Positions 9,139-19,760 of a stretch of DNA of 64,000 nucleotides are shown here, one piece after another. Positions within the stretch are counted from its first letter, which is position 1. The number at the start of each line of letters is the position of its first letter. The position numbers and the translations under genes are program-made. The DNA is taken from NCBI GenBank assembly GCA_001574975.1, contig KQ965733.1:747012-811011 (forward strand), written 5' to 3'. The notes below the pieces were generated by a model. The model was not told the DNA's origin. It did no database searches and was given only the letters and a program-made list of their open reading frames with translations. Origin of the DNA: Gonapodya prolifera JEL478 (Eukaryota > Monoblepharomycota > Monoblepharidomycetes > Monoblepharidales > Gonapodyaceae).

Positions 9139-12100
9139 ATGAATGCGAAGGAGTTCCATCAGTTCACGAAATCTCTCCGCACGAACCAGCAGCAGCAAGT
9201 AAGGCTCCGTTCCATAGGGCAGCCTTCAACCTCGATCAACTCACGTCCTCCTCCGATGACTTCACCCATTGTTTTCCATCAATCAGTGGCAACGCATCGG
9301 CGCAAAGTCAGAGGAAGACATTGGAACTCTCGAGAACATCCGGGACTACATGAAAAGAAGGGCGGAAATCGAGCAGGACTATCAAGCCAAGCTTGAGCGG
9401 TTGAGCAAGTCGTTCGCTTCCAAGCGGCGGGTGCTCTCGGCACTAGTTCCCCGGAGTGTTTCGAATCCGGGCAGTGGTGGTGGGGCGAGTGATGCAAATG
9501 GGTCGGACGGTGTTGCGAAGGATGGCACGAAGGAAGGAACGAGGTGAAATGATGTCAGAGACTTTCATTCTTCTCGTGGATGGTTTCACCAATATAAAAC
9601 GAAAGACTTCCTCAGCATGCCTTTTCCATCTTCCTCTCAGAGTCGGAGAAGCAAGCCCAATTTCGGGGTCGTCTTGCAGAGAAACTCTCCAACGAAATTG
9701 TCGATGTGATAAAAGAATACAACAGAGAAAGAACAGCTGTCTCGAAAAAGGTACAGTGAGAACCTTCTCAGTAATTTGCGAATGACAGCACTGACAACAT
9801 TTATATTTGTGCGCAGCAACTTGAATACGGGGTAAGACTGCTCGTTCTCTTTCGTAGTGGACGATATCTGGACTTCAAGGCTGATATCTAGCAACGACTT
9901 CAAATTGAACTCACCAAATGTTACACAGAATTGGAGCAGGTAGTTTTGCCCCCCTAGTGTGAGAAGCTTGACCGTTATATCTTGTTCGCGCTATCATCAG
10001 GTAAAGCTGAGATATGAGCAGGCGGCAAAGGACGCCGATAGTGCGAAAGCAAAATACGACTTGGAGTCAACACGAAATGCGACAGCATTCACAGCACTTC
10101 GAAACATGGTTAAGCGTGAGCAATGGATCGTTATAGCACTCGATCTGAAGGAATTTTCGATATTTTGCTATTATTTTAGAAACGGACCAGGAGCAACTTG
10201 TTGCGAAGGCATGTTATACCTCTTTGTTGGCATGGGAACTTTGTGTCAACTTCCCCAACAGCTCAAGCAAAAGCTGAAGGCTGCTAATCGTGCTCTTCTG
10301 GTAAGGAACAACTCTTGCTACGAGTTGAATTATGTGCGATAAACGACTACCAAAAATTAGGACAGTAGAAATGATTACCTATTGGCGCTGCAGGCCACAA
10401 ACATGCAGCAACAACAATACTATAGCAGTGGGTTTTTTCGCTTCTCTATGCGACGAGGAATTCGTTTACGATCGTGGCGTTATAGTGGATCTGCCCTCTC
10501 TCATGAAAAGAATCGACGGTCGATATTATACCATGCTTGTGGATTTGTTATCGAAATACGCTACGATGGAGACGGAATACTCTGCATTACTTAAAGGCAG
10601 CATGGAAGCTTTACAGACGACCCTGTCGCACGTTGACAGGGATTCGGACTCCAACCTATTTCTTACGCAAAATGCCGACGCGTTTAGAGAGCCATCGCAG
10701 TTTGAGTTTGGAAACGCTGGCTCTGATGAAGTGAGTGAGGAGGGTATTTGTTTCGTGTTAAGCTTTCATTAAATTGGACCGCGTGCCATTGAATTCTTAT
10801 AGATTCGGGACATAACTGTTGATGAATTTTCTAAGATTGTTCTTTCTCAAAAGCTGGGGTGAAGATGTTCCACTTTCAGATACCGTGAGACCCATCTAAC
10901 CTTTCGTTATGTTGCGGCGTGTGTCAAGTCTTTATCATCAACGGAATCAAGATGTTTTGTCGCAACTTCAGAAAGTGGAGAAAACTATCGCCGGTCTGGC
11001 GCAGATGGTAACTGCTTACAATAAGACGCCTGAATTTGGTAATGCAAGTAGTCCGGCAGACGTGAGTGTCACCGGAAATTCCTCCAACAATATGGGATTG
11101 CCGAACGAGCCAAACCCGATTTTAGGAAAAGGCCGATCTGGAGTTTCAGCTTCATATTCTATCAAATGAGAAATTGCGACTCGATGCGTTGATGAAAAGG
11201 TTGACAGACAAAAAAGGTACAGGAATAACAATGTGTATGATTCATTTCTGCTCCCACGCAATTTCACCCTTTGTTCAGTTGAAATGCCGAAAATCGTCGC
11301 GCCATCAGTTCAAATGCCATCATCTAATTCGGCTGTTGCACTGTATGATTATGTCAGCAAAGTTGAGGGCGAGCTTACCATTCACGAGAATGACCGCCTC
11401 ACGTTACTTGAACCAGAAAAGGATGGATGGATCAAAGTAAGCGAACATCCAAATATTTCTTTCTTCACTAAAATTGGGATCAATTGTGTAGGCGCAAAAA
11501 GGATCGCAAATTGGACTGGTTCCTGCGAACTACGTGAAAGGACCAAGTCCTTCGGCGGATCCACAAAGCAAGAATGGTTCCCTGAGCCCCAGCTCAGAGC
11601 TTGGATCAAACTGCGTGAAAGCAGTCTATGATCACGTCGCATCTGACGAGACAGAACTTTCATTTGTTGCTGGTGACATTATTGAAGTGACTGAAAAACC
11701 CACCGATGGGGAACAGAACCTTCAGTGGTGGGAGGGAAAAGTACAGAGGACTGGACAAATTGGACAGTTTCCGGTTATCTTCACCCAAGGTTGGGATTCT
11801 ATGGTCCCACAATTGTCTCGAAGACTACGAACGGCTAGTATCATCAGCACAAACAGTATAAACGTGAAGAAGCAGACTACTGGTAGGGGACGACCTCTTG
11901 AATGGAAGTATTTTTTCTCATCAGTTGTGTTCCAAACTTAGTCCGTGCCAAGTTTGACTACGACGCAACTTGTGATGGAGAACTTACACTGAAAGGTGAT
12001 TATTGACCCTTTGACAGAATCATCATCCCAATGACAGCATTGGTTTGTGTCTTAATTTATCAGCTGGGGACCAAGTGGTTGTTACCAATAAGGCCACTGG

Positions 12101-12660
12101 TTCAGATGCATGGTGGGAGGGTCGAGGTGAAGGTGCCATGTTTTACCACTTGAATTGTTTTGACATATCACACTGTGCAGCCCCAAATGGGAAGATTGGA
12201 CAGTTTCCAAGAGCGTACGTTGAAGAAGTACAAGAATCTCCAGTAACGTTGCGGGTAAGATACCTGTCTGATGGTTTCACCAAGTCATTACATTAAAAGG
12301 ACATCATTTCATATTTTAGAGGACAGCAGAACCTGTTTTACCCAAACCTGCTTCCTTATCACTCCGGAAAGGTAGGCTTCCCAATATGTTTTTCCCAATT
12401 TATTGCCTTTCACTTGTGATTATTTCAATTTCCAGTCAAAGCACTTTATGATTATGATGCTGCTGAGTAAGTTCATGTTTGAAAATTTCATATTCCAAGA
12501 AATATTCATAACTTCTTCCTGCTACAGCCCAGATGAGCTGTCGTTTAAGGAGAATGACATCATCACTGTGGTTTCAATGAATGACTTTGAAGATTGGTGG
12601 GAAGGCCAGTTGGGGTCCAGGAAAGGTGTATTTCCAAAAACTTATGTTCAGAAGATCTAA
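9139..12660 (+). CDS. F-BAR protein with four SH3 domains (Bzz1/syndapin-like)
   Basis: F-BAR/SH3 proteins bend membranes and link them to WASP/Arp2/3 actin assembly at endocytic sites. Exon 1 (9139-9198) encodes MNAKEFHQFTKSLRTNQQQQ and joins in phase to WQRIGAKSEEDIG, then IRDYMKRRAEIEQDYQAKLE, a typical FCH/F-BAR start. Several short exons continue the coiled domain (LAEKLSNEIVDVIKEYNRE; VKLRYEQAAKDADSAKAKY; NDYLLALQATN). Four SH3 domains follow: ALYDYVSKVEGELTI (about 11340), AVYDHVASDETELSF (about 11620), AKFDYDATCDGELTL (about 11945) and ALYDYDAADPDELSF (about 12440-12540). WWEG motifs are visible in the second to fourth, and each domain has its glycine/proline strand. The stop is at 12658-12660. 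Bzz1 usually has two SH3 domains, so four is unusual. Exon joins in the middle are approximate. Confidence 0.85.
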
Positions 12661-14250
12661 ACAATTTGTACGGTATGATTTAATTTTATAGAGTGTATAT
12701 TCAAGCAATTGAATCTTGTGCTAATTGTTGCATTTGCTTTGTGAAATGCCCTATTTCTCACAGATGTTTTGTGCCATTAATCCTTCTAATGCATCATGTG
12801 CCATTTCACAAAGCTCCTCCAGATATGAAATATTTTGGTTTGTCTCAAAATGGCCACATTGGCTGCACTTGTGATTTACTTAGAACTAATTGAGATGCAA
12901 TTCTTTCTGTCTAATTCAAATCTACATTCCAACACCTGAGTTCCATAAATTCCAGTGTCAGTCCCCCATTTATGGTGCAACATGGGTGTAGTCCAGATGC
13001 TATTTTGAAGGGCATGTTGTCAGAAAAGAAAGAAAAAAGCTGTTTATTCTGAAGAGGGTTAAAACATGTAATGGGAACCAGTGCTTGGAAAGATGAGGAC
13101 ACTGGTTTGGGTAGTGCAAAAGAGGAATAGAGTGAAAAAAACTGAATGCAGTACTGTCTTTGAAATGCTCCATCTTCATTTAATGGCAGGAAGAGTGTGA
13201 TTGACAGCCTAAACTTTCTTTGTGACAAGGATGGCTTGCCAGGTTTTAAGAATTGGACATCACCAATTTAGATCATCTCTCCAGCTCCAAAAATGTGAGG
13301 AACCATGGCAGTGCATGAAGCATAACACTGTTGATTTTTTTGCATCTAAAAGCATTATTTATTCACATTTTTATTGACAATTTATTTGCATTTTACTCTG
13401 AAGAATAAGTTTTCAGGTAATGAAATCATGAAAAAATTGGAAATAATTTCATTGCACACCACGTTTGCATCACAATGTCTATTCAAGTACCACCTTGCTC
13501 CTCTGACCCTAACATTTTGTTCCTTGTACTTTTAGATGGCCCTCAGCAGCCAATTTCATTTTACCACTGCTTGTGGAGTTTGTACAGTCAGTTGTCTCCA
13601 TGTCCACATATATAGTGATAAGGGAGGCATCTCACATACAGTTTTGAGACTCAAGATCTTACTGTAAAAGTATTTTTCATGGCACTCTAAGGTGGATGCA
13701 GATTATTAAGTTTGGTGAACTAACAGAGGTTGGTATGCACATAATCAGCAGTGGAAGAACTTTGTGTCAGACTTGAAGAGGAAGAGGAAGAAGAAGTGCA
13801 TGAAGGGGAGAGAAAACAAAACAAGATCTTGAAAAGACACCAGATTGTTCCATGCTGTTGGTTCCCTTGTCTTGCCTGCAGATGTTTTTAATGACCCTTG
13901 TAACTAACTCTTGACATTAGAGAATTTTTTTACAAGCAATAAACACCTCAAATTATGCTAACTATGCTCAATTGACTATCTTAGAGGGGGCACAGGAACC
14001 AAGTCCAAAGATAACAATTCTGGACAGCACAACACATTCCAGCTTTGTTCCTCCCAAAACTGGACAGCCCACAACATTGCTCTACCACTCAGTATTTTGA
14101 GCAGCCAAATGAGTGACAAGGAGGAATGTGGTGTTTGAGTAGGGGGCAAGTGCTGGTTTGTGCCAAACTTTCACAAGTTTTTATTTACATTGGGAGGTTG
14201 TGCACTATGGGTAAGAACAGGTAAAAACAAGAGTGTCAATATTTTGTATA
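12661..14250. other. AT-rich, gene-free stretch at start of the repeat island
   Basis: The base composition becomes visibly AT-richer right after the F-BAR stop. No frame longer than about 105 codons occurs and none has recognisable domains. It presumably begins with the F-BAR 3' UTR, and the rest may be decayed transposon sequence. No inverted ends were found here other than the Harbinger left end at 14251. Confidence 0.5.
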
Positions 14251-14265
14251 AGGGACCTTGCGCAA
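14251..14265 (+). repeat. Left terminal inverted repeat of the Harbinger element
   Basis: The 15 bases are a perfect reverse complement of 17173-17187 and mark the left end of the transposon. The inner continuation is AT-rich and only partly matched. Confidence 0.85.
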
Positions 14266-14412
14266 TAATTTTTACTTGCACATTTTCATTCAGCTACTTA
14301 ATGCCAAGGATATTTTGTAGTGAAAATGCATGAGTGAAAATCACACTAGAAACCGCTTTGAAATAAAAATTACTTCTTCACTGCCCCCTCACTACTAGAC
14401 CAACGTCCATCA

Positions 14413-15673
14413 ATGGATGACATCACAGACATCATGTGAGTTCCTGGCTGCAGCCGCGGGCCTCAAAAGCCCAGAATCACCCCATGGCAGTGACATGAAT
14501 TTGACTGCTTGTTGTTGCCTTTCCCCTTCATCCCCAGGTCCACCCCCATCCAATACCCTGCCAATTCCAACAACAAGACATCTAATTTGGGTGCTGTGCC
14601 TCTCAGATGTGCGCCCCTGCCCCAAATCAACTCCCAATGCAGCATGGGGCACAGACAACCCAAGAAGGTGAAGCACAGCCCCAGACAGCCTTGCCTAACC
14701 ACGGAAGAGAAGCAACAAAGGAAGGACTATAGAAATCAACTGAATGGTGGACTTGTGGCTCCAGTTGGACTGCAGAAACCCCAAGTAAGTGGCCACAAAC
14801 TTTACTGCCTTTCCCCACCTTGATTTGCCGTCCCCACAGCCATCTTACCCCCTAATGCAGCTTGACCAATGATACATGGCAATTGGCAACAAGCCAGGCA
14901 CTGGTGGACTGAGGAAGGCACCATTCTGATGGCAAATGCAATGGTCCTCCACCTTCCCCAACTTGCCTTCAAAATGGAGCCTTTTCAATGCGTCCCAGGA
15001 CAAACGCTGGTGGAGAACTATGCAGAGCTCATGGATGCACTTGTGAACCTCAACCCCCTTGCCCATGCAGGTGGCAATGCCAGGAGCATCACCCAAAAAC
15101 TGAAACAAGTGCTGGACGCATATCGCAAGAAGAACATCAACGCTCTCCAGAAATCTGTAGACAATGAGGAGTACACTCAATTGGACAAGTTGGCCAAGAA
15201 ATACTAGGCAGTGGTGAGTTTTCAAATTTCGCACACAAATCAAATTGATTCTAAACCCCCAATGGCACCCTGCCCACAATTGCACACACAACCCCCTACC
15301 AAGTATACAGGATACATGGCAGAATGAAATCACAAGGAAGCAAAACATGGAAATGCAGATACACACAGGTGAGTCCTGTTTATTGAAGCAATGCACAGGC
15401 AATTCCAGCCTCAGCAACTGTTTTAGCACTAATTGTATCTCCTCTACACCAGCAACTCATGAAAATGCTCTGCGGTGCCTATCTGACAAGATAGTCATTC
15501 AGACAAGGACAGGGAGTGGTTACAGCAAGGGGTTGTTGGAGCTGGAGAGAATGCCACTGGCTGAAAAGCAGCAGACTGTTGCAAAGGATGCATGCAACAC
15601 GCTCAGGGACATCAAGGACCTGATGGTCAAGGAAAACAAGAGGCTGGATCCTGTCATCAACACTCTTGCCTGA
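14413..15673 (+). CDS. Harbinger accessory Myb/SANT-like protein
   Basis: Harbinger transposons carry a second protein that binds DNA and helps the transposase enter the nucleus. A short first exon (MDDITDI, 14413 onward, followed by gtgagt) seems to lead to an exon around 14869-15207. That exon holds a tryptophan-based helix pattern (ARHWWTEEGTILMANAMV) and TQKLKQVLDAYRKKN, as in Myb/SANT-like transposon proteins. A further frame, 15245-15673, is charged and helical (LELERMPLAEKQQTVAKDA; IKDLMVKENKRLDPVINTL) and ends in TGA. Exon joins are not certain, and a stop after LDKLAKKY could be removed by splicing or be a lesion. No clear damage to the Myb-like core is visible. Confidence 0.6.
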
Positions 15674-15875
15674 ATGGTGGAAGAAAAGACTCAGGACTAG
15701 GCACTTCAACAAGAGGAGTTGGAGTTGCAGAGGGCACCATTAAAAGAACAGAGGAAGGAGTGGGAACAAAGGGGGGAGACCAACCAAGCAATGCAGGATT
15801 TGATTGTCCACCTCATCCAGCCCCTCCAACCAGCAAAGAGCAGTAATAATATTATTAACTAGAAGTTTATAAAAT

Positions 15876-17038
15876 TTATTGGTTTACATGTAAATAATGT
15901 TCCAATAGGGGGGGGTGGCACCAAAAGTGCAATGAAGTTTCACTCCCATACAGACATGTATGAGCATTAGTTAGTAAAATACTGCAACAAAACCTTATGC
16001 ATTTGCCACCAGTCCAGAGTGGCAAATTCCGTTTTCACCTTCCCCCATCTCCACTCCACACAAATCTGATGCTGGCTCATCTCCACATTGCAAGCGTGCT
16101 GTTCTGGCGTCAACAAAGCCAACTTGAAGGGGTACTGGAGGTGGGGGAACTTGCCTGAGTACCCAGGGTCACCTTAGACAAAGAGAATTTTGCCATTGGG
16201 ACCAAAAGCTGAAAAGGGCATAGAGCACCAATTCAAAGGCACACAACAACAATTGTGGCACTCACCATGTTCAACAAGAAGATCTTAGATCCTGCTCTGT
16301 TCCATAAAGTAATGTTGGGAAATGGGCCATTAAATGGCCCAAGATGTATCATGATCCTGTCTGGGGCCATAATTCTGTGAAACTTTAGTGCTGGTACTTG
16401 ATGATGTCTGTTAAACAATTGCTGCTGATACTGCAGTGGTCTGCATATCTGCCAGACCATGCCGTCCATGAATCCAAAGCAATACACATATGGTGCACCA
16501 GAGTCCCAAACAGCATCTGCGTATTCCTGGAGAAACTCTGATGTGAGCCAATTCTTGTCCCAGTACAAAACATCACTGAATAGTGTGCAGATGTGGGCAG
16601 TGTCCCACTGGTAAATCTGTGAAATGTTGCTGCCTTCACAGCCAAACTCCTTGCTGAGGTCATCCAAGTGGGTGGGGAAGGAGAGGTGGCGGAGCACAAT
16701 ACAGAGTACCTCAATCCCAGGTACTATCAATCTGTTGTCCGTGCTGACAATTGCAAGTATGTGAGGGCTTGTTGGAGATGGGGCATGTTGGTTTTGTCAA
16801 ACCTGACCACAGATGCCACCCAGGTCATCCAATGCCCGATCCGTGGAGAGAATGGCACAGCAACTCACCTAAACCTCAGCTTACAGTCCACAGGTGCTAT
16901 TGCATCCAGATCCATGTGAGAGGAGGGGAAAGTAGAGTGTTCCTGTGGGATGATTGAAGCGGCAAGTGTGAGCACCGCCTGGAGCAAAATCCAGCACCGC
17001 TGCTGTTCCTGCCTCCTTTGCATGCTCATGACGGCCAT
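15876..17038 (-). pseudogene. Harbinger DDE transposase, decayed
   Basis: Harbinger transposases cut and rejoin the element ends with a DDE nuclease. Reading the minus strand, MAVMSMQRRQEQQRCWILL (17038) is followed by DCKLRFR, VPGIEVLCIVLRHLSFP, EYADAVWD, the first catalytic block FGFMDGMVWQICRP, HLGPFNGPFPNITLW, GDPGYSG, LLTPEQHACNVEM and VEWRWGKVKTEFATLDWW, ending HTCLYGSET. Damage is visible. The block that normally reads RRHD has Asn in place of the catalytic Asp (FPNI). A TAA replaces the usual Tyr before GDPGY. The frame shifts before LLTNAHTC and again at a run of eight G (15908-15915). The third catalytic residue (E of VEW) is intact. Confidence 0.8.
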
Positions 17039-17172
17039 TCCTGCAAGCTCTAAGGAGGATCAGTCCATCAGGGAAAGAATTGTGTATTGATGTTTTTAAA
17101 TTGTGCGCAAGGTCAATAATCAAGTTTTCACTTGAGGCGCCTAAACTATTTTTGTGAGTGAAAAATAAATTG

Positions 17173-17187
17173 TTGCGCAAGGTCCCT
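17173..17187 (-). repeat. Right terminal inverted repeat of the Harbinger element
   Basis: This is the exact inverted copy of 14251-14265 and ends the transposon. The following bases are attggcc. Confidence 0.85.
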
Positions 17188-17434
17188 ATTGGCCTTTTAT
17201 TTGGCTCATATTTTTTAAATTCTCACAGCTACAAGCAGAAACCAGCAACCTATAATAAACATTTGTGTCATGTCAGACAAGTGAACTTACTGTTTGCCAA
17301 GGGTGTGGGTGGAGTGTGGCACAGAAGTGTGTCATAGAGAGTTGGGCTAACATAGAAGTTTAGGTTTCCACAGTAAGCACCATGTTCAGTTAAGACATGG
17401 AGTGACTTCAGAGGTTTTATTGGGCTCTTATATA

Positions 17435-17672
17435 TGTCACACTGACATCCATTAATGTGGAATATAGAGTAGTATGAGTGTTGGGTATTAGTGGCTGTGC
17501 CACTACTGTGGCCGCGGGTTTAGATGTGCACACCTGCAGGACGTGCCCTAAGTTTGGCATCACATTCATGCAGGTGAGTTCCATGCACATTGCAACTTGT
17601 TATGTATATTTGATCACACATACACGTTCCTGCAGATTACAGGCTTGTGCAGCTCACCTAGGTTGTGTAGCA
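17435..17672 (+). repeat. Island repeat, copy A
   Basis: About 238 bases are shared, in opposite orientation, with copies B and C. Read on the plus strand it has an open segment ATTVAAGLDVHTCRTCPKFG, then a donor (caggtgagtt), about 65 bases, an acceptor (tgcag) and a second segment reading GLCSSPRLCS. It looks like two exons of a decayed transposon gene. The protein family is not recognised. Confidence 0.7.
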
Positions 17673-19000
17673 ATATACGTGTTCAGTTTCTCTTGACCCT
17701 CATATGTGGAAGGCAACACTCCCTGGTGTCACAATTTGCTCCCAAACCAGTAGCAATACCCTCCTCCATCCTTTCAGAAGGCATCAATCCTATCTTAATG
17801 CTTTTTGTCATGCAATTTAGATGTCAGCTGCTCCCCTGTTTAATGAGTTATGTGTGCCAAATGGTGGTGGCCCTATTCTTCTCTGACACCTCTCATTTCA
17901 TGCACTATTCACTTGTTTCTATGCAATCAAGCATTTATTGCCTACATTTAGAATCCTGATTGGGTGTTTGCAATGGAGGCCCATTCTCCAATGTACAGCA
18001 GTGGTGCTGGAGAGCTTTCATTTATTTATAAGTATTGAAGCAATAGGGTAGTAAAAATTGGATGTAGTCAATTGTCAAAAAGAACGTGATTTGGTGATGG
18101 GGAGCCTTACTTCTAAGTTTTCTGCTGGTAGTGCACACAGCCACATACAGCTACACAGTTTTGAAAACTGGATATTTTTCTACAGGTAATAAGGCAAGGG
18201 CACACATGCTCTGTTACATTCACAATTTACTTACAATTCATTCACAGTTTATTCACAAATATATTCACATTAGGGGATTTCAAAGTGCAACAATATGCAG
18301 ATTATCTTCACTATTACCTGCCTTTGAGGTAAACAGTATCTGTATTTCCAACAGGAGCTACAATCCCATCATCCATTGGAGTTAAAGGTGGAAACATTCA
18401 TCCCTGTATCTATCACTGACTTTGGTCAGTGGTTTATTGGTAAAGGAGACTCATAATCACTAAATAATTGCAGAAAGAGGGTTGGCTTGAAAGGGATCTT
18501 GATGCAATGCAACAATAAGATTTTAAAATTGAACTTTCACATGCTTCTCAGACATGTTACACTACACAAGATCTTGGCTCTGTCAATATTGCTACAGAGC
18601 TTGCACAACCTGTAGAGTCTAGACTCAGTGTGCTCCATGGCAAGGCACATGCACATGATTATGACAATGGATGTAATAACCAAGGCCACTGCTGGTTGCA
18701 GTGGGCACTCCTCTGCTGCAACAGAGTTCATCCTCCACTCCAGGTCTGTAGAGAAATGTAAATTTCATTGGCATGGCTGCCGCCATGTCAGGGGGAAGCA
18801 TTGCCCACACCTCTTCATGTAACACAAGTTAAGACTCACCCAAAATGTGACACCCCCACTGTGGTTCATTACTAATCCAACTTGCAACCCTCTGGTGCAT
18901 TTGGTGCCAGTTCACCTTAGACTTTGCCATCAGCATCAGTAGGGGCTTGCCATCCTTGTGCACCATGACTGCCAGTCTAACAGCTTTTCAATGGGGGCAA
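17673..19000. other. AT-rich spacer between repeat copies A and B
   Basis: Only short frames occur here, such as a hydrophobic minus-strand one at 18537-18731. None has a recognisable domain or convincing splice partners. It may be the inside of an element bounded by copies A and B. Confidence 0.4.
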
Positions 19001-19240
19001 TGCTACACAACCTAGGTGAGCTGCATGAGCCTGTAAACTGCAGGAACGTGTCTATATGATCATATGTACATAGCAAGACGTGATGTGCATAGAACTCACC
19101 TGCAGGAACGTGATGCCAAACTTAGGGCACGTCCTGCAGGTGTGCACATCTAAACCCGCGGCCACAGTAGTGGCACAGCAGCTAATACCCAACACTCATA
19201 CTACACTATATACTCCACATTAGTGGATGTCAGTGTGACA
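19001..19240 (-). repeat. Island repeat, copy B
   Basis: This is the inverted copy of A and a direct copy of C, with the same minus-strand segment LDVHTCRTCPKFG and an intact donor ctgcaggtgagtt followed by the ctgcag-type acceptor. The match ends at ggatgtcagtgtgaca, the same point as in copy C. Confidence 0.7.
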
Positions 19241-19520
19241 GGCAAGTTGTCATGTAGGACATGCAAGCTCACTGTTGCTAGCAGGTGTAGGCTGAGGTGG
19301 CAAGGTTGTGGTACAGGCACAAGAGAAAGTGTTTGTTTTGAGTAAGAAGTCTAGGTTATCTGTAGTAGTCCCTGTGATCAGGTGAGGCTGGACCTGGCAT
19401 GGATGTGTGCACTTTGACTGATACATTTGTGATCTGCTCTATCTGCCCTGTCTTCATGGAAGGTGGCTGCAACACTGAAAATGTCACCTTCTGTGTAATC
19501 AGGAGCAGTAGAGCTGAACA

Positions 19521-19760
19521 TGCTACACAACCTAGGTGAGCTGCACGAGCCTGTAAACTGCAGGAATGTGTATATATGATTAGATGTACATAGCAAGACG
19601 TAATGTGCATAGAACTCATCTGCAGGAATGTGATGCCAAACTTAGGGCACGTCCTGCAAGTGTGCACATCTAAACCCGCGGCCACAGTAGTGGCACAGCA
19701 GCTAATACCCAACACTCATACTACACTATATTCTCCACATTAGTGGATGTCAGTGTGACA
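19521..19760 (-). repeat. Island repeat, copy C
   Basis: This is a direct copy of B, about 280 bases from it, with scattered substitutions. The splice-donor GT in A and B is AT here (ctgcagatgagtt), yet the HTCRTCPKFG frame is still open, and unspliced reading runs on to give a 119-residue minus-strand frame (19356-19715). Confidence 0.7.

Larger units (their letters stand above)
14251..17187. mobile_element. PIF/Harbinger DNA transposon
   Basis: A 2.9-kb element is bounded by inverted ends: agggaccttgcgcaa at 14251-14265 and its exact reverse complement at 17173-17187, with similarity continuing for about ten further bases (ataattttta against acaatttatt). It carries the two genes typical of the superfamily in head-to-head outer orientation: a Myb/SANT-like DNA-binding ORF on the plus strand and a DDE transposase on the minus strand. 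The flanks read tata before and att after, so the 3-base target duplication expected for Harbinger is not exact. Base use differs from the host genes. The transposase is broken, so this copy is probably non-autonomous today. Confidence 0.85.

Noticed and set aside
16233-16730. An active Harbinger transposase
   Set aside because: Although the 165-codon frame is long, the catalytic Asp is Asn and neighbouring segments contain a stop and frame shifts.
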